64,000 nucleotides of DNA from positions 62,001 through 126,000 of the forward strand of contig NZ_MQUQ01000028.1 of the NCBI RefSeq assembly GCF_001953865.1, read 5' to 3'. Position numbers and translations under genes: made by a program. A model generated the notes under the pieces. That model was not told the DNA's origin. It did not search any database and was given only the letters and a program-made list of their open reading frames with translations. Each line of letters opens with the position of its first letter. Within the stretch, counting starts at the first letter, position 1. This DNA is from Amycolatopsis coloradensis (GTDB taxonomy: Bacteria; Actinomycetota; Actinomycetes; Mycobacteriales; Pseudonocardiaceae). Of the stretch, positions 1 through 7,902 are shown one piece after another.

Positions 1-252
1 GACGAGGTGGACGTCGACACCCGCTTCAGCGAGCCGGAGCGCGGCGACGCAGCCGCCGTAACCGGAACCGACGACGAGCGCCGGGACTCGTGCGGCGTCG
101 GCGATCGAGGTGCTCCCGGACGGCTTGTTCCCTGAAGAGGCGAATGCGGTCCCGCCCAGCGCCGCGGCGCCCAAGATAGAACCAGTTCCTGCGATGAAAA
201 CGCGGCGGGATAATCGTCTTGATGTACTGTTCTGCATGGTTTCTTCGCTCAT
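1..252 (-). CDS. Tat-exported GMC/cholesterol-oxidase-like FAD oxidoreductase, partial
   Basis: Only the first 84 codons lie in the window; the gene runs off the left edge. The N-terminus carries a twin-arginine motif (SRRVFIAG) followed by a hydrophobic Ala/Gly stretch, so export by the Tat route is predicted. About 50 residues in, GSGYGGCVAALRLAEAG is a dinucleotide-binding Rossmann motif of the kind found in GMC oxidoreductases and bacterial cholesterol oxidases. These enzymes oxidise alcohols or sterols with FAD outside the cytoplasm. The ATG at 252 follows a GGTGAGGA ribosome site; a second in-frame ATG lies at 237. The substrate cannot be decided from this fragment. Confidence 0.75.
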   Translation of the reverse strand, partial: MSEETMQNSTSRRLSRRVFIAGTGSILGAAALGGTAFASSGNKPSGSTSIADAARVPALVVGSGYGGCVAALRLAEAGVDVHLV

Positions 253-394
253 GTGGTCGTCCTCACCGTTGAGTGATTTAGAACAAGTTATACCTATCGC
301 CCGGACGGGTGGCAATAATGGCGTGGATTCTTTTCCGCGAGCTCGGGCCAGGTGGGTGGGCATCGCGAGCGTGGATGGGCCACTATGTACGGCT

Positions 395-760
395 GTGGAG
401 TCCACTCGAGTTGATCGCTGGCTGTGGGCCGTCCGGCTGACCAAAACGCGGCCGGACGCCGCCGCGGCGTGCCGTGGCGGCCATGTCCGCGTGAACGGCA
501 AACCCGCCAAACCCGCGACCACGGTCGTGGCGGGCGACGAGGTGCGGGCCAGGGTCAACGACACCACGCGGATCTTGGAAGTGACGCGGGTGATCCAGAA
601 ACGCGTCGGCGCCGTCGATGCCGCGACCTGCTTCATCGACAGGACGCCCGCGCCGCCGCCCGAGTCCGCCGTGCCGGTCGCGCGACGGGAACGCGGCGCG
701 GGACGCCCGACCAAGCGGGAGCGGCGGGTGCTCGACCGCTTCCGCACCGGGGACGGCTGA
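395..760 (+). CDS. S4-domain RNA-binding protein (Hsp15-like)
   Basis: The 121-residue product begins directly with an S4 domain (STRVDRWLWAVRLTKTRPDA, then GGHVRVNGKPAKPATTVVAGDEV), the fold used by Hsp15 and RluB-type proteins to bind structured rRNA. Hsp15 recycles stalled large ribosomal subunits; that role is known for the family and only inferred here. The C-terminus is basic (GRPTKRERR), typical of this group. The frame is open further upstream, but the fold starts at the GTG at 395. GTG codons at 371 and 356 are alternatives, and none has a strong ribosome site. Confidence 0.75.
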   Translation: MESTRVDRWLWAVRLTKTRPDAAAACRGGHVRVNGKPAKPATTVVAGDEVRARVNDTTRILEVTRVIQKRVGAVDAATCFIDRTPAPPPESAVPVARRERGAGRPTKRERRVLDRFRTGDG

Positions 761-796
761 GTCGGTTCGGCCTTAGCTGCGGCTGAGGCAGGGAAG

Positions 797-933
797 AGTG
801 CACCCAATGTCGCATCGGAGGCGCTCAAGGCCCCCAATGCCGCATTGGGTGCACTGTCGTGCGCCGCGGTAAGGCGCCCTTCACGTCCCACCCTTTGCGA
901 CTGGTGGGAGAGGGTGTTCCGGGTCCGTGAAGG
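797..933. repeat. Intergenic paired-palindrome repeat, copy 1
   Basis: The gap between the S4 gene and the next gene holds two inverted repeats. The first has 19-base arms at 797-815 and 837-855 with one mismatch, built on the core CCCAATG...CATTGGG. The second is weaker, with CCTTCACG at 878-885 and CGTGAAGG at 926-933. The same two palindrome types recur together at 10260-10403 in the opposite order. They could act as terminators, but the sequence similarity of the two copies suggests a dispersed repeat family. No other gene is seen in this gap. Confidence 0.7.
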
Positions 934-1076
934 ACTTGGCCGCGCCGGGCGATAGCAGTTCACATACATGGACATGGTTCACATCCGTTGACGGGTGACA
1001 GGGGCGTGAACTATAAAGACGGGGTCCGGGTGTACACGCCGCAACACCTTCCGTCAGTCCGTCACGGAGGTTTCGG

Positions 1077-1763
1077 GTGTCCCGAAAAAGTCCTCTTCGC
1101 CGTGCCGTCCTATCGGTGGTCGCCGCCGTGGTCGCCACCGCCGCACTCTTTCAGGTACCGTCCGAGCCGGCGGGCGCGGCACCGGGTCCCGGTGCGCTGA
1201 CCGGCCTCGACGTCGGCGCGGCCAATCGCCGCGCGCCGGTCGCGGGGCTCTACGACTGGTCCAAGGCCGGGTACCGGGGTGGCTCCGCGCTGCCTGGTTC
1301 CGGTGAAGTGAATCCGAACGCCACCTGCCAGGTCACCGCGGCGGAACTGGCGAGCCAGTACGACGTCAAGCCCGACGACGGTGCCGATGACACGAACGGG
1401 ATCCAGGCGGCGATCGACGGGATCAAGAGCGCCTGCTCGCCCTCCGGGAGTTACCCGAAGCTGAGCACGATCACCTTCCCCGCCGGGCGGTTCGACGTCA
1501 CCCACGAGATCCACGTCGACGCCGACTACCTGATCCTGCGCGGCGCGGGTAAGGACGCGACGAAGTTCGTCTACAAGCCCGACGCGAACACGCTGTACGA
1601 CACCCTCACCCAGGACGGCTCCGACTGGGACGAGGACGGGATGACCTCGGGGGCGGGCAAGGGCGGCTGGCTGTGGCCGGGACGCGGGCTGTTCAACACC
1701 GCCGGTCAGGGACTCCCTGTCGCATGCTCGATCGCCGGAACGCAATGCGGAGGCACGGAATGA
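1077..1763 (+). CDS. Secreted pectate-lyase-like protein fused to CBM2 tail; probable internal deletion
   Basis: The GTG start follows CACGGAGG with 6-base spacing. Residues 1-34 form a Sec signal peptide ending near GAA. The body contains a pectate-lyase-superfamily (right-handed beta-helix) opening: DDGADDTNGIQAAIDG and TITFPAGRFDVTHEIHVDA, then LILRGAGKD. At 228 residues it is far too short for such a lyase. The last 23 residues (FNTAGQGLPVACSIAGTQC onward) do not continue the helix; they match the closing segment of a CBM2 cellulose-binding module and align with FNTTGLGVPTGCTVNGNPC in the very next gene. The frame therefore joins the front of a lyase to the end of a CBM2, as an in-frame deletion would. 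It probably has no lyase activity. An assembly collapse is an alternative. Confidence 0.7.
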   Translation: MSRKSPLRRAVLSVVAAVVATAALFQVPSEPAGAAPGPGALTGLDVGAANRRAPVAGLYDWSKAGYRGGSALPGSGEVNPNATCQVTAAELASQYDVKPDDGADDTNGIQAAIDGIKSACSPSGSYPKLSTITFPAGRFDVTHEIHVDADYLILRGAGKDATKFVYKPDANTLYDTLTQDGSDWDEDGMTSGAGKGGWLWPGRGLFNTAGQGLPVACSIAGTQCGGTE

Positions 1764-3208
1764 CGAGGAAACGACTGCTCGCCGCGATCGCGGCCACGGC
1801 GTCGGCGGCGGGCCTGTTCGGCGCCGTCGTCACCGCGGAGGCGGCCGCGCCCAGCCTGTCCGCCACGTTCGTCCGGGGTTCGGTCTGGGACAGCGGGTAC
1901 GGCGGCAAGTACACGCTGGCCAACTCCGGGGACGCGAACAGCACACAGTGGACGATCGAGTTCGACCTGCCTCCCGGAACCACGATCACGACGTCGTGGA
2001 GTTCGGTGCTCACCAGGACCGGGCAGCACTACAAGGTCACCAACGCCGGTTTCAACGGCACGATCAAACCCGGCGGGTCGGCGACTTTCGGCTTCAACAC
2101 CACCGGACTGGGCGTGCCGACGGGATGCACGGTCAACGGCAACCCGTGCGGGGGAACGGCGCCGCCCACCACGACGTCTCCGCCGACCAGCACGACCACG
2201 AGCCGGCCACCGACGACCACAAGCGTCCCCTCGGGAGACGTGGTCGACGTGGCCACCGCGGCGCAACTACAGGCGGCGTTGGCCGCGGCGAGCCCAGGCC
2301 AGACCATCCGCCTGGCCGCCGGGACCTACCGGGGTTCTTTCGTGGCCACGAAACCCGGGACGGCCGGCGCGCCGATCACGATGACCGGGCCGTCGACGGC
2401 GGTCCTGATCAACGACGGCCCGTCGGGTGAGGCGCCTTCTTGCCCGGCGCCCACGGCGGGCTGGGATTCCGGGTACGGACTCTGGCTCTACGGTGCGCCT
2501 TATTGGCACCTCAGGGGTTTCACCGTGCAGGAGTCGAAGAAGGGGATCGTGGCCGACAACTCGCACCACACCGTGATCGACGGCGTGCGGGTGCACCGGA
2601 TCGACGAGGAGGCCGTGCACTTCCGGCGTTCGTCGGCCGACAGCGTCATCCGCGACTCGACGATCAGCCACACCGGACTCGTGCAGGCGGGTTACGGTGA
2701 GGGCGTCTACCTCGGTTCGGCGAACTCGAACTGGGCTTGTCACGGGAACTCCGGCGGGGTCGACCGCAGTGACCGGATCCAGGTGATCGGCAACCACATC
2801 GGACCGTACGTCGCCGCGGAAGGCGTCGACGTCAAGGAAGGCACCGAGGGCGGCGTCATCCGGGGCAACACCTTCGACGGCCAAGGGCTTTCCGGGGAGA
2901 ACTCGGCCGATTCCTGGGTCGACGTCAAGGGATTCGGGTATGTCATCGAGGACAACACCGGCACCTTCGCCTCGCCAGGGACGTTCGTGAACGGCTACGA
3001 GACGCACAATCCCGGCACCACCCCGGCGTTCCCGAACGGCTGCGGCAACGTCTGGCGGGGCAACAAGTCCGATCTCGGTGGCGTCGGTCAGTACGCCATC
3101 AAGATCACGTCGACGTCGAAGTGCTCGGAACGACCCAACGTCGTCTACGCGTCCAACACCGTGTCGAGGGCGGTGAACGGGCTGACCAACATCCCCGTCA
3201 CTCCCTGA
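1760..3208 (+). CDS. Secreted CBM2 plus right-handed beta-helix polysaccharide lyase-like protein
   Basis: The start is the ATG at 1760, which overlaps the previous stop (ATGA) and follows CGGAGG; the frame is open further upstream but that part is shadow. Residues 1-28 are a signal peptide. Residues about 30-130 are a CBM2 carbohydrate-binding module, followed by a Thr/Pro/Ser linker (about 135-160). The rest is a parallel beta-helix domain (VATAAQLQAALAAASPGQTI, LRGFTVQESKKGI, VIDGVRVHRIDEEA) resembling PL9-type pectate lyases and DUF1565 proteins. The enzyme would act outside the cell on plant polysaccharide bound through the CBM2. Overlap with the upstream lyase-like gene suggests one transcription unit for plant-cell-wall breakdown. 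The exact substrate is not shown. Confidence 0.8.
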   Translation: MTRKRLLAAIAATASAAGLFGAVVTAEAAAPSLSATFVRGSVWDSGYGGKYTLANSGDANSTQWTIEFDLPPGTTITTSWSSVLTRTGQHYKVTNAGFNGTIKPGGSATFGFNTTGLGVPTGCTVNGNPCGGTAPPTTTSPPTSTTTSRPPTTTSVPSGDVVDVATAAQLQAALAAASPGQTIRLAAGTYRGSFVATKPGTAGAPITMTGPSTAVLINDGPSGEAPSCPAPTAGWDSGYGLWLYGAPYWHLRGFTVQESKKGIVADNSHHTVIDGVRVHRIDEEAVHFRRSSADSVIRDSTISHTGLVQAGYGEGVYLGSANSNWACHGNSGGVDRSDRIQVIGNHIGPYVAAEGVDVKEGTEGGVIRGNTFDGQGLSGENSADSWVDVKGFGYVIEDNTGTFASPGTFVNGYETHNPGTTPAFPNGCGNVWRGNKSDLGGVGQYAIKITSTSKCSERPNVVYASNTVSRAVNGLTNIPVTP

Positions 3209-3213
3209 CGGAC

Positions 3214-3249
3214 GCCGGTGGCGAGAGCGGCGCGGCTCCCGCCACCGGC
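3214..3249. terminator. Bidirectional terminator hairpin
   Basis: GCCGGTGGCG at 3214-3223 pairs perfectly with CGCCACCGGC at 3240-3249, with an inner GAGC/GCTC extension. It sits between two convergent genes and likely stops transcription from both sides. There is no U-tract, as is usual in actinomycetes. Confidence 0.7.
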
Positions 3250-3251
3250 CG

Positions 3252-4055
3252 TCAGTCCCGGACCGCGGTGATCGCGACGGTGGCGTAACGGCTGGTGAAC
3301 CGGCCGCCCATCCCGTCGATCGCCGCGCCGACCTCGGCGAGGATTTTCTTCCGCGGAGCGAGTTCGACCCAGGTGAGCGAGCCGAACGTCGGAAGCTGGT
3401 CCAGCCATTCGTCGCGGGTGTAAACCCGTTCCCAGTCGTGGCGGCTTCGCTCGGGCGCGCCGAATCCGCCTGCCTCGCGCAGACCGTCGGCGGCCGCCGT
3501 GAGGATCGGGCCGTACGGGTCCGTGGGTTGTTTCGGCACACTTTGGAGGTCGATCGGGGCGTCCGGCACGAGCCGCCGGTACGCGTCCGTCAAGGCGTCC
3601 GTGACCTCCTTCGGCGGTTCGGGCACATGCCAGAACGCGGCGAAAAGTCCGCCGGACCGCAGTACTTCGGCGGCTTTGGCGGCGCCCGCGACCGGGTCGA
3701 CCCAGTGCCATGCCTGGCCGGAGACGAGCAGATCGAACCGGCGGCCGGCCGGAGCCCAGGTTTCGAACGTCGCGACCTCGACGTCGATCCCGCTCCGGCG
3801 GGCGAACTCGGCCATCCGCGGGTCCGGTTCGACGCCGAGGACCTGACAGCCCACCGCCTGGAACTGGCGCGCTTCGATCCCGGTACCGATACCGACGTCG
3901 AGGACTTCGCGGCCCGGTGCGGCGGTGATGAGGTGGTCGATGAGTTCCGGGGGATAGGCGGGCCGGGTGCGGTCGTAGCGTTCGACGTCCACACCGAAGG
4001 ATTCCGCGGCCTGCCGATACCGGTGAGGCTCCCGCCCCGAAGGTAGAGTGGGCAT
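3252..4055 (-). CDS. Class I SAM-dependent methyltransferase
   Basis: A 267-residue cytoplasmic protein with a type-11 methyltransferase core: motif I VLDVGIGTGIEARQF (around residue 50), acidic VLGVEPDPRMAEF, and GQAWHWVDPVAGAAKAAEVL with LRSGGLFAAFW later. It transfers a methyl group from S-adenosylmethionine; the acceptor is unknown. It is divergent from a TetR regulator 50 bp away. Two inverted repeats lie between them, one overlapping this gene's start codon, so it is very likely repressed by that TetR protein. A small-molecule or antibiotic-modifying role would fit such pairs but is inference. Confidence 0.85.
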   Translation of the reverse strand: MPTLPSGREPHRYRQAAESFGVDVERYDRTRPAYPPELIDHLITAAPGREVLDVGIGTGIEARQFQAVGCQVLGVEPDPRMAEFARRSGIDVEVATFETWAPAGRRFDLLVSGQAWHWVDPVAGAAKAAEVLRSGGLFAAFWHVPEPPKEVTDALTDAYRRLVPDAPIDLQSVPKQPTDPYGPILTAAADGLREAGGFGAPERSRHDWERVYTRDEWLDQLPTFGSLTWVELAPRKKILAEVGAAIDGMGGRFTSRYATVAITAVRD

Positions 4056-4085
4056 GCGCCCACCTTAAGTGGGCACTTGCCCACT
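4048..4085. promoter_or_regulatory. Two TetR-type operators between divergent genes
   Basis: AGTGGGCA-CT-TGCCCACT at 4068-4085 is a perfect 8-base inverted repeat with a 2-base spacer. GTGGGC-ATGC-GCCCAC at 4048-4063 is a second copy with the same half-site and overlaps the methyltransferase start codon. The shared GTGGGC half-site 20 bp apart is what a TetR dimer would recognise. Binding would block both the methyltransferase and the regulator's own gene. Confidence 0.75.
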
Positions 4086-4105
4086 CGTCAACGCAAGGGA
4101 GCCGT

Positions 4106-4699
4106 ATGCCGACCGGGGTAGCTCTTCGCGCCGTGCGCGCGCAGTTGTTCGACGCCGCTGAACGGGTCCTGCTGCGGGACGGGCCGAGCGGGCTCACCAG
4201 CCGTGCCGTGACCACGGAGGCAGACTGCGCGAAAGGCGTGCTGCACCGGCATTTCGACGATTTCGACGCGTTCCTCGCCGAGTTCGTGCTGGACCGCATC
4301 GAGAAGCTGGACGAAGAGAGCCTTCGCAAGGCCGTCGGTACCGGAACGGTCGTGGATAACCTGGCGGAGGCGCTCACGGCGGTGTTCGAGTCGGTCGCGG
4401 TCGCGATCGTCCCGCTCGTGATCTTCCGCGACGAACTGCGCGCCCGGTTGCGCCGCGAGTGGCCTGCCGGGGTCCCGGTGCTAACGCAGGCCGCCGTGAT
4501 GATCGCCGGCTACCTCACAGCGGAACGCGAAAAGGGCAGGATCGCCGAAGACGCCGACGTCGACACGCTCGCGGCGACGCTCATCGGCGCGACGCATCTG
4601 CTGTTTGCCGATCGCACCGGCGCCGCCCCGGAGGCGGAGCAGGTGCGGAAGACGGTGGCCGCCGTCGTCGGCGCCGGGATCAGGCCTGCGCGGCGGTGA
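4106..4699 (+). CDS. TetR family transcriptional regulator
   Basis: A 197-residue regulator. The N-terminal helix-turn-helix is seen at about residues 12-50 (FDAAERVLLRDGPSGLTSRA, then DCAKGVLHRHFDDFDAFLAE). The remaining two thirds would form the ligand-binding and dimer domain. A GGGAG ribosome site precedes the ATG. It is divergent from the methyltransferase and sits beside two matching operators, so autoregulation and repression of that gene are likely. Its 3' end overlaps the end of folD on the other strand by 20 bp. The ligand is unknown. Confidence 0.88.
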   Translation: MPTGVALRAVRAQLFDAAERVLLRDGPSGLTSRAVTTEADCAKGVLHRHFDDFDAFLAEFVLDRIEKLDEESLRKAVGTGTVVDNLAEALTAVFESVAVAIVPLVIFRDELRARLRREWPAGVPVLTQAAVMIAGYLTAEREKGRIAEDADVDTLAATLIGATHLLFADRTGAAPEAEQVRKTVAAVVGAGIRPARR

Positions 4700-5513
4700 C
4701 GGTGTGCCGCAGCAGCAGCGACGTCGTGACCGGGCCGACGCCACCGGGGACCGGCGTGATCGAGCCCGCGATCTCCTCGACCGCGGCCTGGTCGACGTCG
4801 CCGACGAGCCCGCCTTCGGCCGTCGGGTTGGTGCCGACGTCGATCACCACGGCGCCGGGTTTGACGTGGTCCGCGCCGACGAAGTGCGCGCGGCCGACCG
4901 CCACGACCAGGACGTCCGCGGTCTTGGTGACCGCGGCGAGGTCCTTGGTGCGGGAGTGGCAGACGGTCACTGTCGCGTTCTCGCCGAGCAGCAGCAGCGC
5001 GGCGGGCTTCCCGACCACGGTCGAGCGGCCCACGACGGCGACCTGGGCGCCGGACAGGGCGACCTGCTCGCGCTTCAGGATCTCCAGCACCGCGGCGGCG
5101 GTGGCGGGCGCGTAGGTCGGGAGGCCCGCGGTGAGGCGGCCGAGGCTGACCGGGTTCGCGCCATCGACGTCCTTGTGCGGGTCGATGTGCGCGCCGACAT
5201 CGTCCAGCGTCACGCCTTCGGGCAGCGGGGTCTGGCAGATGATGCCGTGGACCGACTGGTCCGCGGACAGCTTGTCGAGTTCGCGGGTGACGTCCTCGCC
5301 GGTCGGCTTCTCCAGCTGGACCACCCGGCAGTCGACGCCGACCTTCTTCGCGGCACGCTCGATCGAGCGTACGTACCAGGCGATGGCGTCGTCGTCGGTC
5401 GGCACGAGCACGGCCAGTGTCGGGGCGGTGCCCGATTCACGCAGCTTGGCGGCGGTCTCGGTGACTTCGGCGGTGATGGCGGCGGCGATCGCGCGCCCGT
5501 CGATCAGCGTCAT
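4680..5513 (-). CDS. folD: FolD-type methylene-THF dehydrogenase lacking the catalytic lysine
   Basis: A 277-residue FolD homologue: GIICQTPLPEG, HKDVDGANPVSLGRL and the Rossmann segment VAVVGRSTVVGKPAALLLL are all present. FolD interconverts methylene-, methenyl- and formyl-tetrahydrofolate with NADP. The usual motif YVxxK carries the lysine needed for the cyclohydrolase step; here it reads Y47-V-R-S-I51, so the lysine is isoleucine. The usual PCTP segment is also changed to PATA. The enzyme may keep dehydrogenase activity but lack cyclohydrolase activity. It overlaps the upstream cyclodeaminase gene by ATGA and is translationally coupled to it, which would supply methenyl-THF. It is probably a specialised paralogue rather than the housekeeping FolD. 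Confidence 0.82.
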   Translation of the reverse strand: MTLIDGRAIAAAITAEVTETAAKLRESGTAPTLAVLVPTDDDAIAWYVRSIERAAKKVGVDCRVVQLEKPTGEDVTRELDKLSADQSVHGIICQTPLPEGVTLDDVGAHIDPHKDVDGANPVSLGRLTAGLPTYAPATAAAVLEILKREQVALSGAQVAVVGRSTVVGKPAALLLLGENATVTVCHSRTKDLAAVTKTADVLVVAVGRAHFVGADHVKPGAVVIDVGTNPTAEGGLVGDVDQAAVEEIAGSITPVPGGVGPVTTSLLLRHTVTAAQA

Positions 5514-6133
5514 CGGGCGATCCTCTCGCGAACCTCGGCGACGAGCGCGTCGGCGCGCCCGGCGGCGGGGGTGTGCTCGGCGAGGCGGGCCTCGGTGTCC
5601 TTGCGCAGCTGCTCGTCGGACATCGACGCGAGGTTGACCTCGACATTGACCACGGCCGATTCGAGCGCGGACTTGGCGGAGGAGGCGGCGACCGCGATGT
5701 CGGAGATGACGTTGGTGTTGGCGCCTTCGAGGATCGAGGCGGCCACGTCGATGACTTCGGCGGCGAGGGCGGCCGTACGCAGCGGGACGTCGGCGGCACC
5801 GACCAGCGCGGCCTGGATCGCGGCGCTGCGGGCCTGTTTCTCCTCGTCGGTGGCCTTCGGGAGCTTGTACGCGGAGACCACCGCGTCGAACGCGGCGGCG
5901 TCGTCGGCGGCGAGACCGAGCGCGCGACCGCGGAGGTCTTCGGCCTTGGCCAGTGCTTCGGTCATCGTCGCTTCGTGTTCGGCGTATTTTGGCTTGCCGA
6001 TGGTCAGGTTGCACACCATGGAGACCAGTGCGGCACCCACGGCGGCGTTCATCGCGGCCGCCGCGCCACCACCGGGCGTCGAGGCCTTCGAAGCCAGCTC
6101 GTCGAGCCACTGACCGACCGGTTGAGCCTCCAC
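5510..6133 (-). CDS. Formimidotetrahydrofolate cyclodeaminase-like protein
   Basis: About 207 residues with the FTCD cyclodeaminase/FchA signature: LASKASTPGGGAAAAMNAAV near the start, then VCNLTIGKPKY and DDAAAFDAVVSAYKLPKA. The family converts 5-formimino-THF to methenyl-THF and ammonia. The longest open frame starts at 6208, but the GTG at 6133 follows a GGAAGGGA ribosome site at good spacing and starts right at the conserved domain (VEAQPVGQWLDELA), so I chose it. The stop overlaps the folD start by four bases. The pair would feed one-carbon units from formimino groups (histidine or purine breakdown) into folate. No histidine-degradation genes lie nearby. Confidence 0.82.
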   Translation of the reverse strand: MEAQPVGQWLDELASKASTPGGGAAAAMNAAVGAALVSMVCNLTIGKPKYAEHEATMTEALAKAEDLRGRALGLAADDAAAFDAVVSAYKLPKATDEEKQARSAAIQAALVGAADVPLRTAALAAEVIDVAASILEGANTNVISDIAVAASSAKSALESAVVNVEVNLASMSDEQLRKDTEARLAEHTPAAGRADALVAEVRERIAR

Positions 6134-6201
6134 GCGATGTTCCCTTCCCGCTGGTTTTGCCGTCGCGCCGAAGCCTACCCGGGGCTTCCCGGACAGCCCG
6201 A

Positions 6202-6244
6202 AGGCCACCTTCCGCCGATGATCGATTTCGGCGGAAGGTGGCCT
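6202..6244. terminator. Strong hairpin terminator
   Basis: A perfect 16-base stem has arms at 6202-6217 and 6229-6244 around an 11-base loop. On the minus strand it lies just after the peptidase gene (which ends at 6257) and before the cyclodeaminase start, so it separates two minus-strand units. Confidence 0.8.
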
Positions 6245-6256
6245 CCGGGAAGCGGG

Positions 6257-7087
6257 TCACGCGCGCTGGTACTCCTCCCAGGTGAGCTTCGGCGAGACGG
6301 CGGGGCCGTCGTCGGAACCCCGGCCGGCGAGGCCGTTGTAGCCGAGGTAGTAGTCACCGGCCTGGTGCTGCGCGCCGGACGACAGGTCCGGATCGGACAG
6401 TGCGATCGCGTGGATGTGGTAGGCGAAACCCTGGGCCGGAGTCCGGATCCAAGCCGCGAAGCCCACCTGACGCAGCTTCCTCGCGACGTCGGTCCGCGTG
6501 GCCGAGGACATCCCCTCGACGCCGATGTCGAGTGCGCCGCCACCGTCGTGCGTCCCGGCCGAAGCGCCGACGCCGCCGGGGTTGTACGAGCCCTGCGTGA
6601 TGGTGAGCTGCCTGCCGAGCAGCCCTTCCGCCTTCACCAGCATCGCCTTGGTGCGGGTGTTCATCGTCTTGCCGTGGTAGGTCAGGCGGCTACCCGCCGA
6701 GACCGTCGCGGTGACGGTGTACCGGCCGTCGCCCAGCTTCTCGAGTGACGTCTTGCCCGGCAGGCCGGAGGCGTCGAGCCCGGTGTACCCCAACGACTTC
6801 TGATAGCTGGAGTACGCCGTGATCGTCGACGTGCCGAAGTGGCCGTCGACGTATTGCTGGTCGAGCAGTCCCTTGGCGGCCAGCGCCTGCTCGACCAGCT
6901 GCACGCTGTCCTTCGCGCCCGGCGTCAAGGCGCTGTCAGCCCGGCGCGGGTCGATCTGCGCGGCCTTGAGCACCGCTTCCATGCTGGCCGCGGGCAACGC
7001 GGCCGCGGTCACCTCGGCGCTGGCCGGTGCGGCCACGCCGAAAGAGAGCGCGGTCGCTGTCGCGAGCACGGCTACCTTGGTCAACAA
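6257..7087 (-). CDS. Secreted peptidoglycan-binding / M15-type carboxypeptidase-like protein
   Basis: An exported cell-wall protein. An open frame reaches back to an ATG at 7129, but AGGAGG sits inside that extension, 6 bases before TTG 7087 and 9 before TTG 7084. Starting there gives a clean signal peptide (LLTKVAVLATATALSFGVAA ending at ASA). A middle region resembles a peptidoglycan-binding repeat (QYVDGHFGTSTITAYSSYQK). The C-terminal half has GTHDGGGALDIGV, which resembles the HxxxxxxxD zinc site of M15 D-Ala-D-Ala carboxypeptidases, and FAYHIHAIAL as a later His segment. It probably trims or binds peptidoglycan. Substrate specificity is inferred. Confidence 0.75.
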   Translation of the reverse strand: MLTKVAVLATATALSFGVAAPASAEVTAAALPAASMEAVLKAAQIDPRRADSALTPGAKDSVQLVEQALAAKGLLDQQYVDGHFGTSTITAYSSYQKSLGYTGLDASGLPGKTSLEKLGDGRYTVTATVSAGSRLTYHGKTMNTRTKAMLVKAEGLLGRQLTITQGSYNPGGVGASAGTHDGGGALDIGVEGMSSATRTDVARKLRQVGFAAWIRTPAQGFAYHIHAIALSDPDLSSGAQHQAGDYYLGYNGLAGRGSDDGPAVSPKLTWEEYQRA

Positions 7088-7259
7088 TTCCTGCCTCCTG
7101 AACGAACTCGCCCGTTTTCCGGCCAGCATGAGCAGCGTGAATACAAGGTCCGTACAAACGCGGTCTCCCGGGTCTCCTTGTCGCCCGGTCGGGTGTCACT
7201 CCGGCGAAAACCGGCGTGACCTGATATGACTTCCCGTGGACGCCGAAAGGTCGAGACCC

Positions 7260-7715
7260 ATGGTGCTACGTACTTCGCCACCCTCCCGGGCTCATCTCAG
7301 ACTGCTCGCCCCGGCGGACTCCGCACCTCCACCACGAAGGCGGGACCGGTACGGCGAGATCGTCGATCGACGGCTGGCCGCGATCCTCGCCGCCGAAGAC
7401 GTGGCGGAGGAGCACGGACTGAGCGCGCACGTCCGGACCACCTGCTACGTGCACCGCTGCTGGGTGCATCAGTGCATCTCCGATCCGATGCACATCGTGA
7501 TCGTGACCGGGCACCGCTGGTGCCGCCGGTGCGATCGCACGGTCGTCGTCGAGGTCGACGAGACCGCCCCGGGATCGGTTGAACTCTCCTGTGACGGCTG
7601 CGGCGTCCCGCCGGACACGGCCGCGAACCGCGAAGTGCTGCTGGCGTGCCGGACCAGTTTGAGTGCGATGCACGGTGGGGAAGCTTCGACGCTGTACGTC
7701 GTCCCGGACGCCTGA
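7260..7715 (+). CDS. Putative zinc-ribbon protein of unknown function
   Basis: About 151 residues. It has several Cys/His groups: CYVHRCWVHQC, CRRCD and CDGCG, in the spacing of a zinc ribbon. A basic proline-rich N-terminus precedes them. The ATG at 7260 follows GAAAGG; a GTG at 7236 would add eight residues. No signal peptide or membrane segment is seen. Proteins like this are common in Pseudonocardiaceae without a known role; a nucleic-acid-binding or regulatory function is possible. Confidence 0.65.
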   Translation: MVLRTSPPSRAHLRLLAPADSAPPPRRRDRYGEIVDRRLAAILAAEDVAEEHGLSAHVRTTCYVHRCWVHQCISDPMHIVIVTGHRWCRRCDRTVVVEVDETAPGSVELSCDGCGVPPDTAANREVLLACRTSLSAMHGGEASTLYVVPDA

Positions 7716-7902
7716 AGAGGCCGAACGGGGGTATCCGGGCGGCAGGACGGTCGTATCCGGTGGATCCGTCCGGGTCAGTCAGTGGTTTGGACCATCACTG
7801 TTACCGAAGCGTGATCTGGACATATCGCACGGACGGTTACTTTGTTGTGGCGCGCAACGAATTGCTTCGCCCGTGGATTTCCAACGCCGGAGGTGTCACG
7901 AC

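Noticed and set aside
1673..1759. Upstream extension of the CBM2 beta-helix gene
   Set aside because: The ATG at 1760 has GGAGG, overlaps the previous stop and begins the signal peptide directly.
2267..3541. 424-codon minus frame across the CBM2 beta-helix gene
   Set aside because: It runs antisense through a clear gene and across the terminator at 3214-3249. There is no domain or ribosome site.
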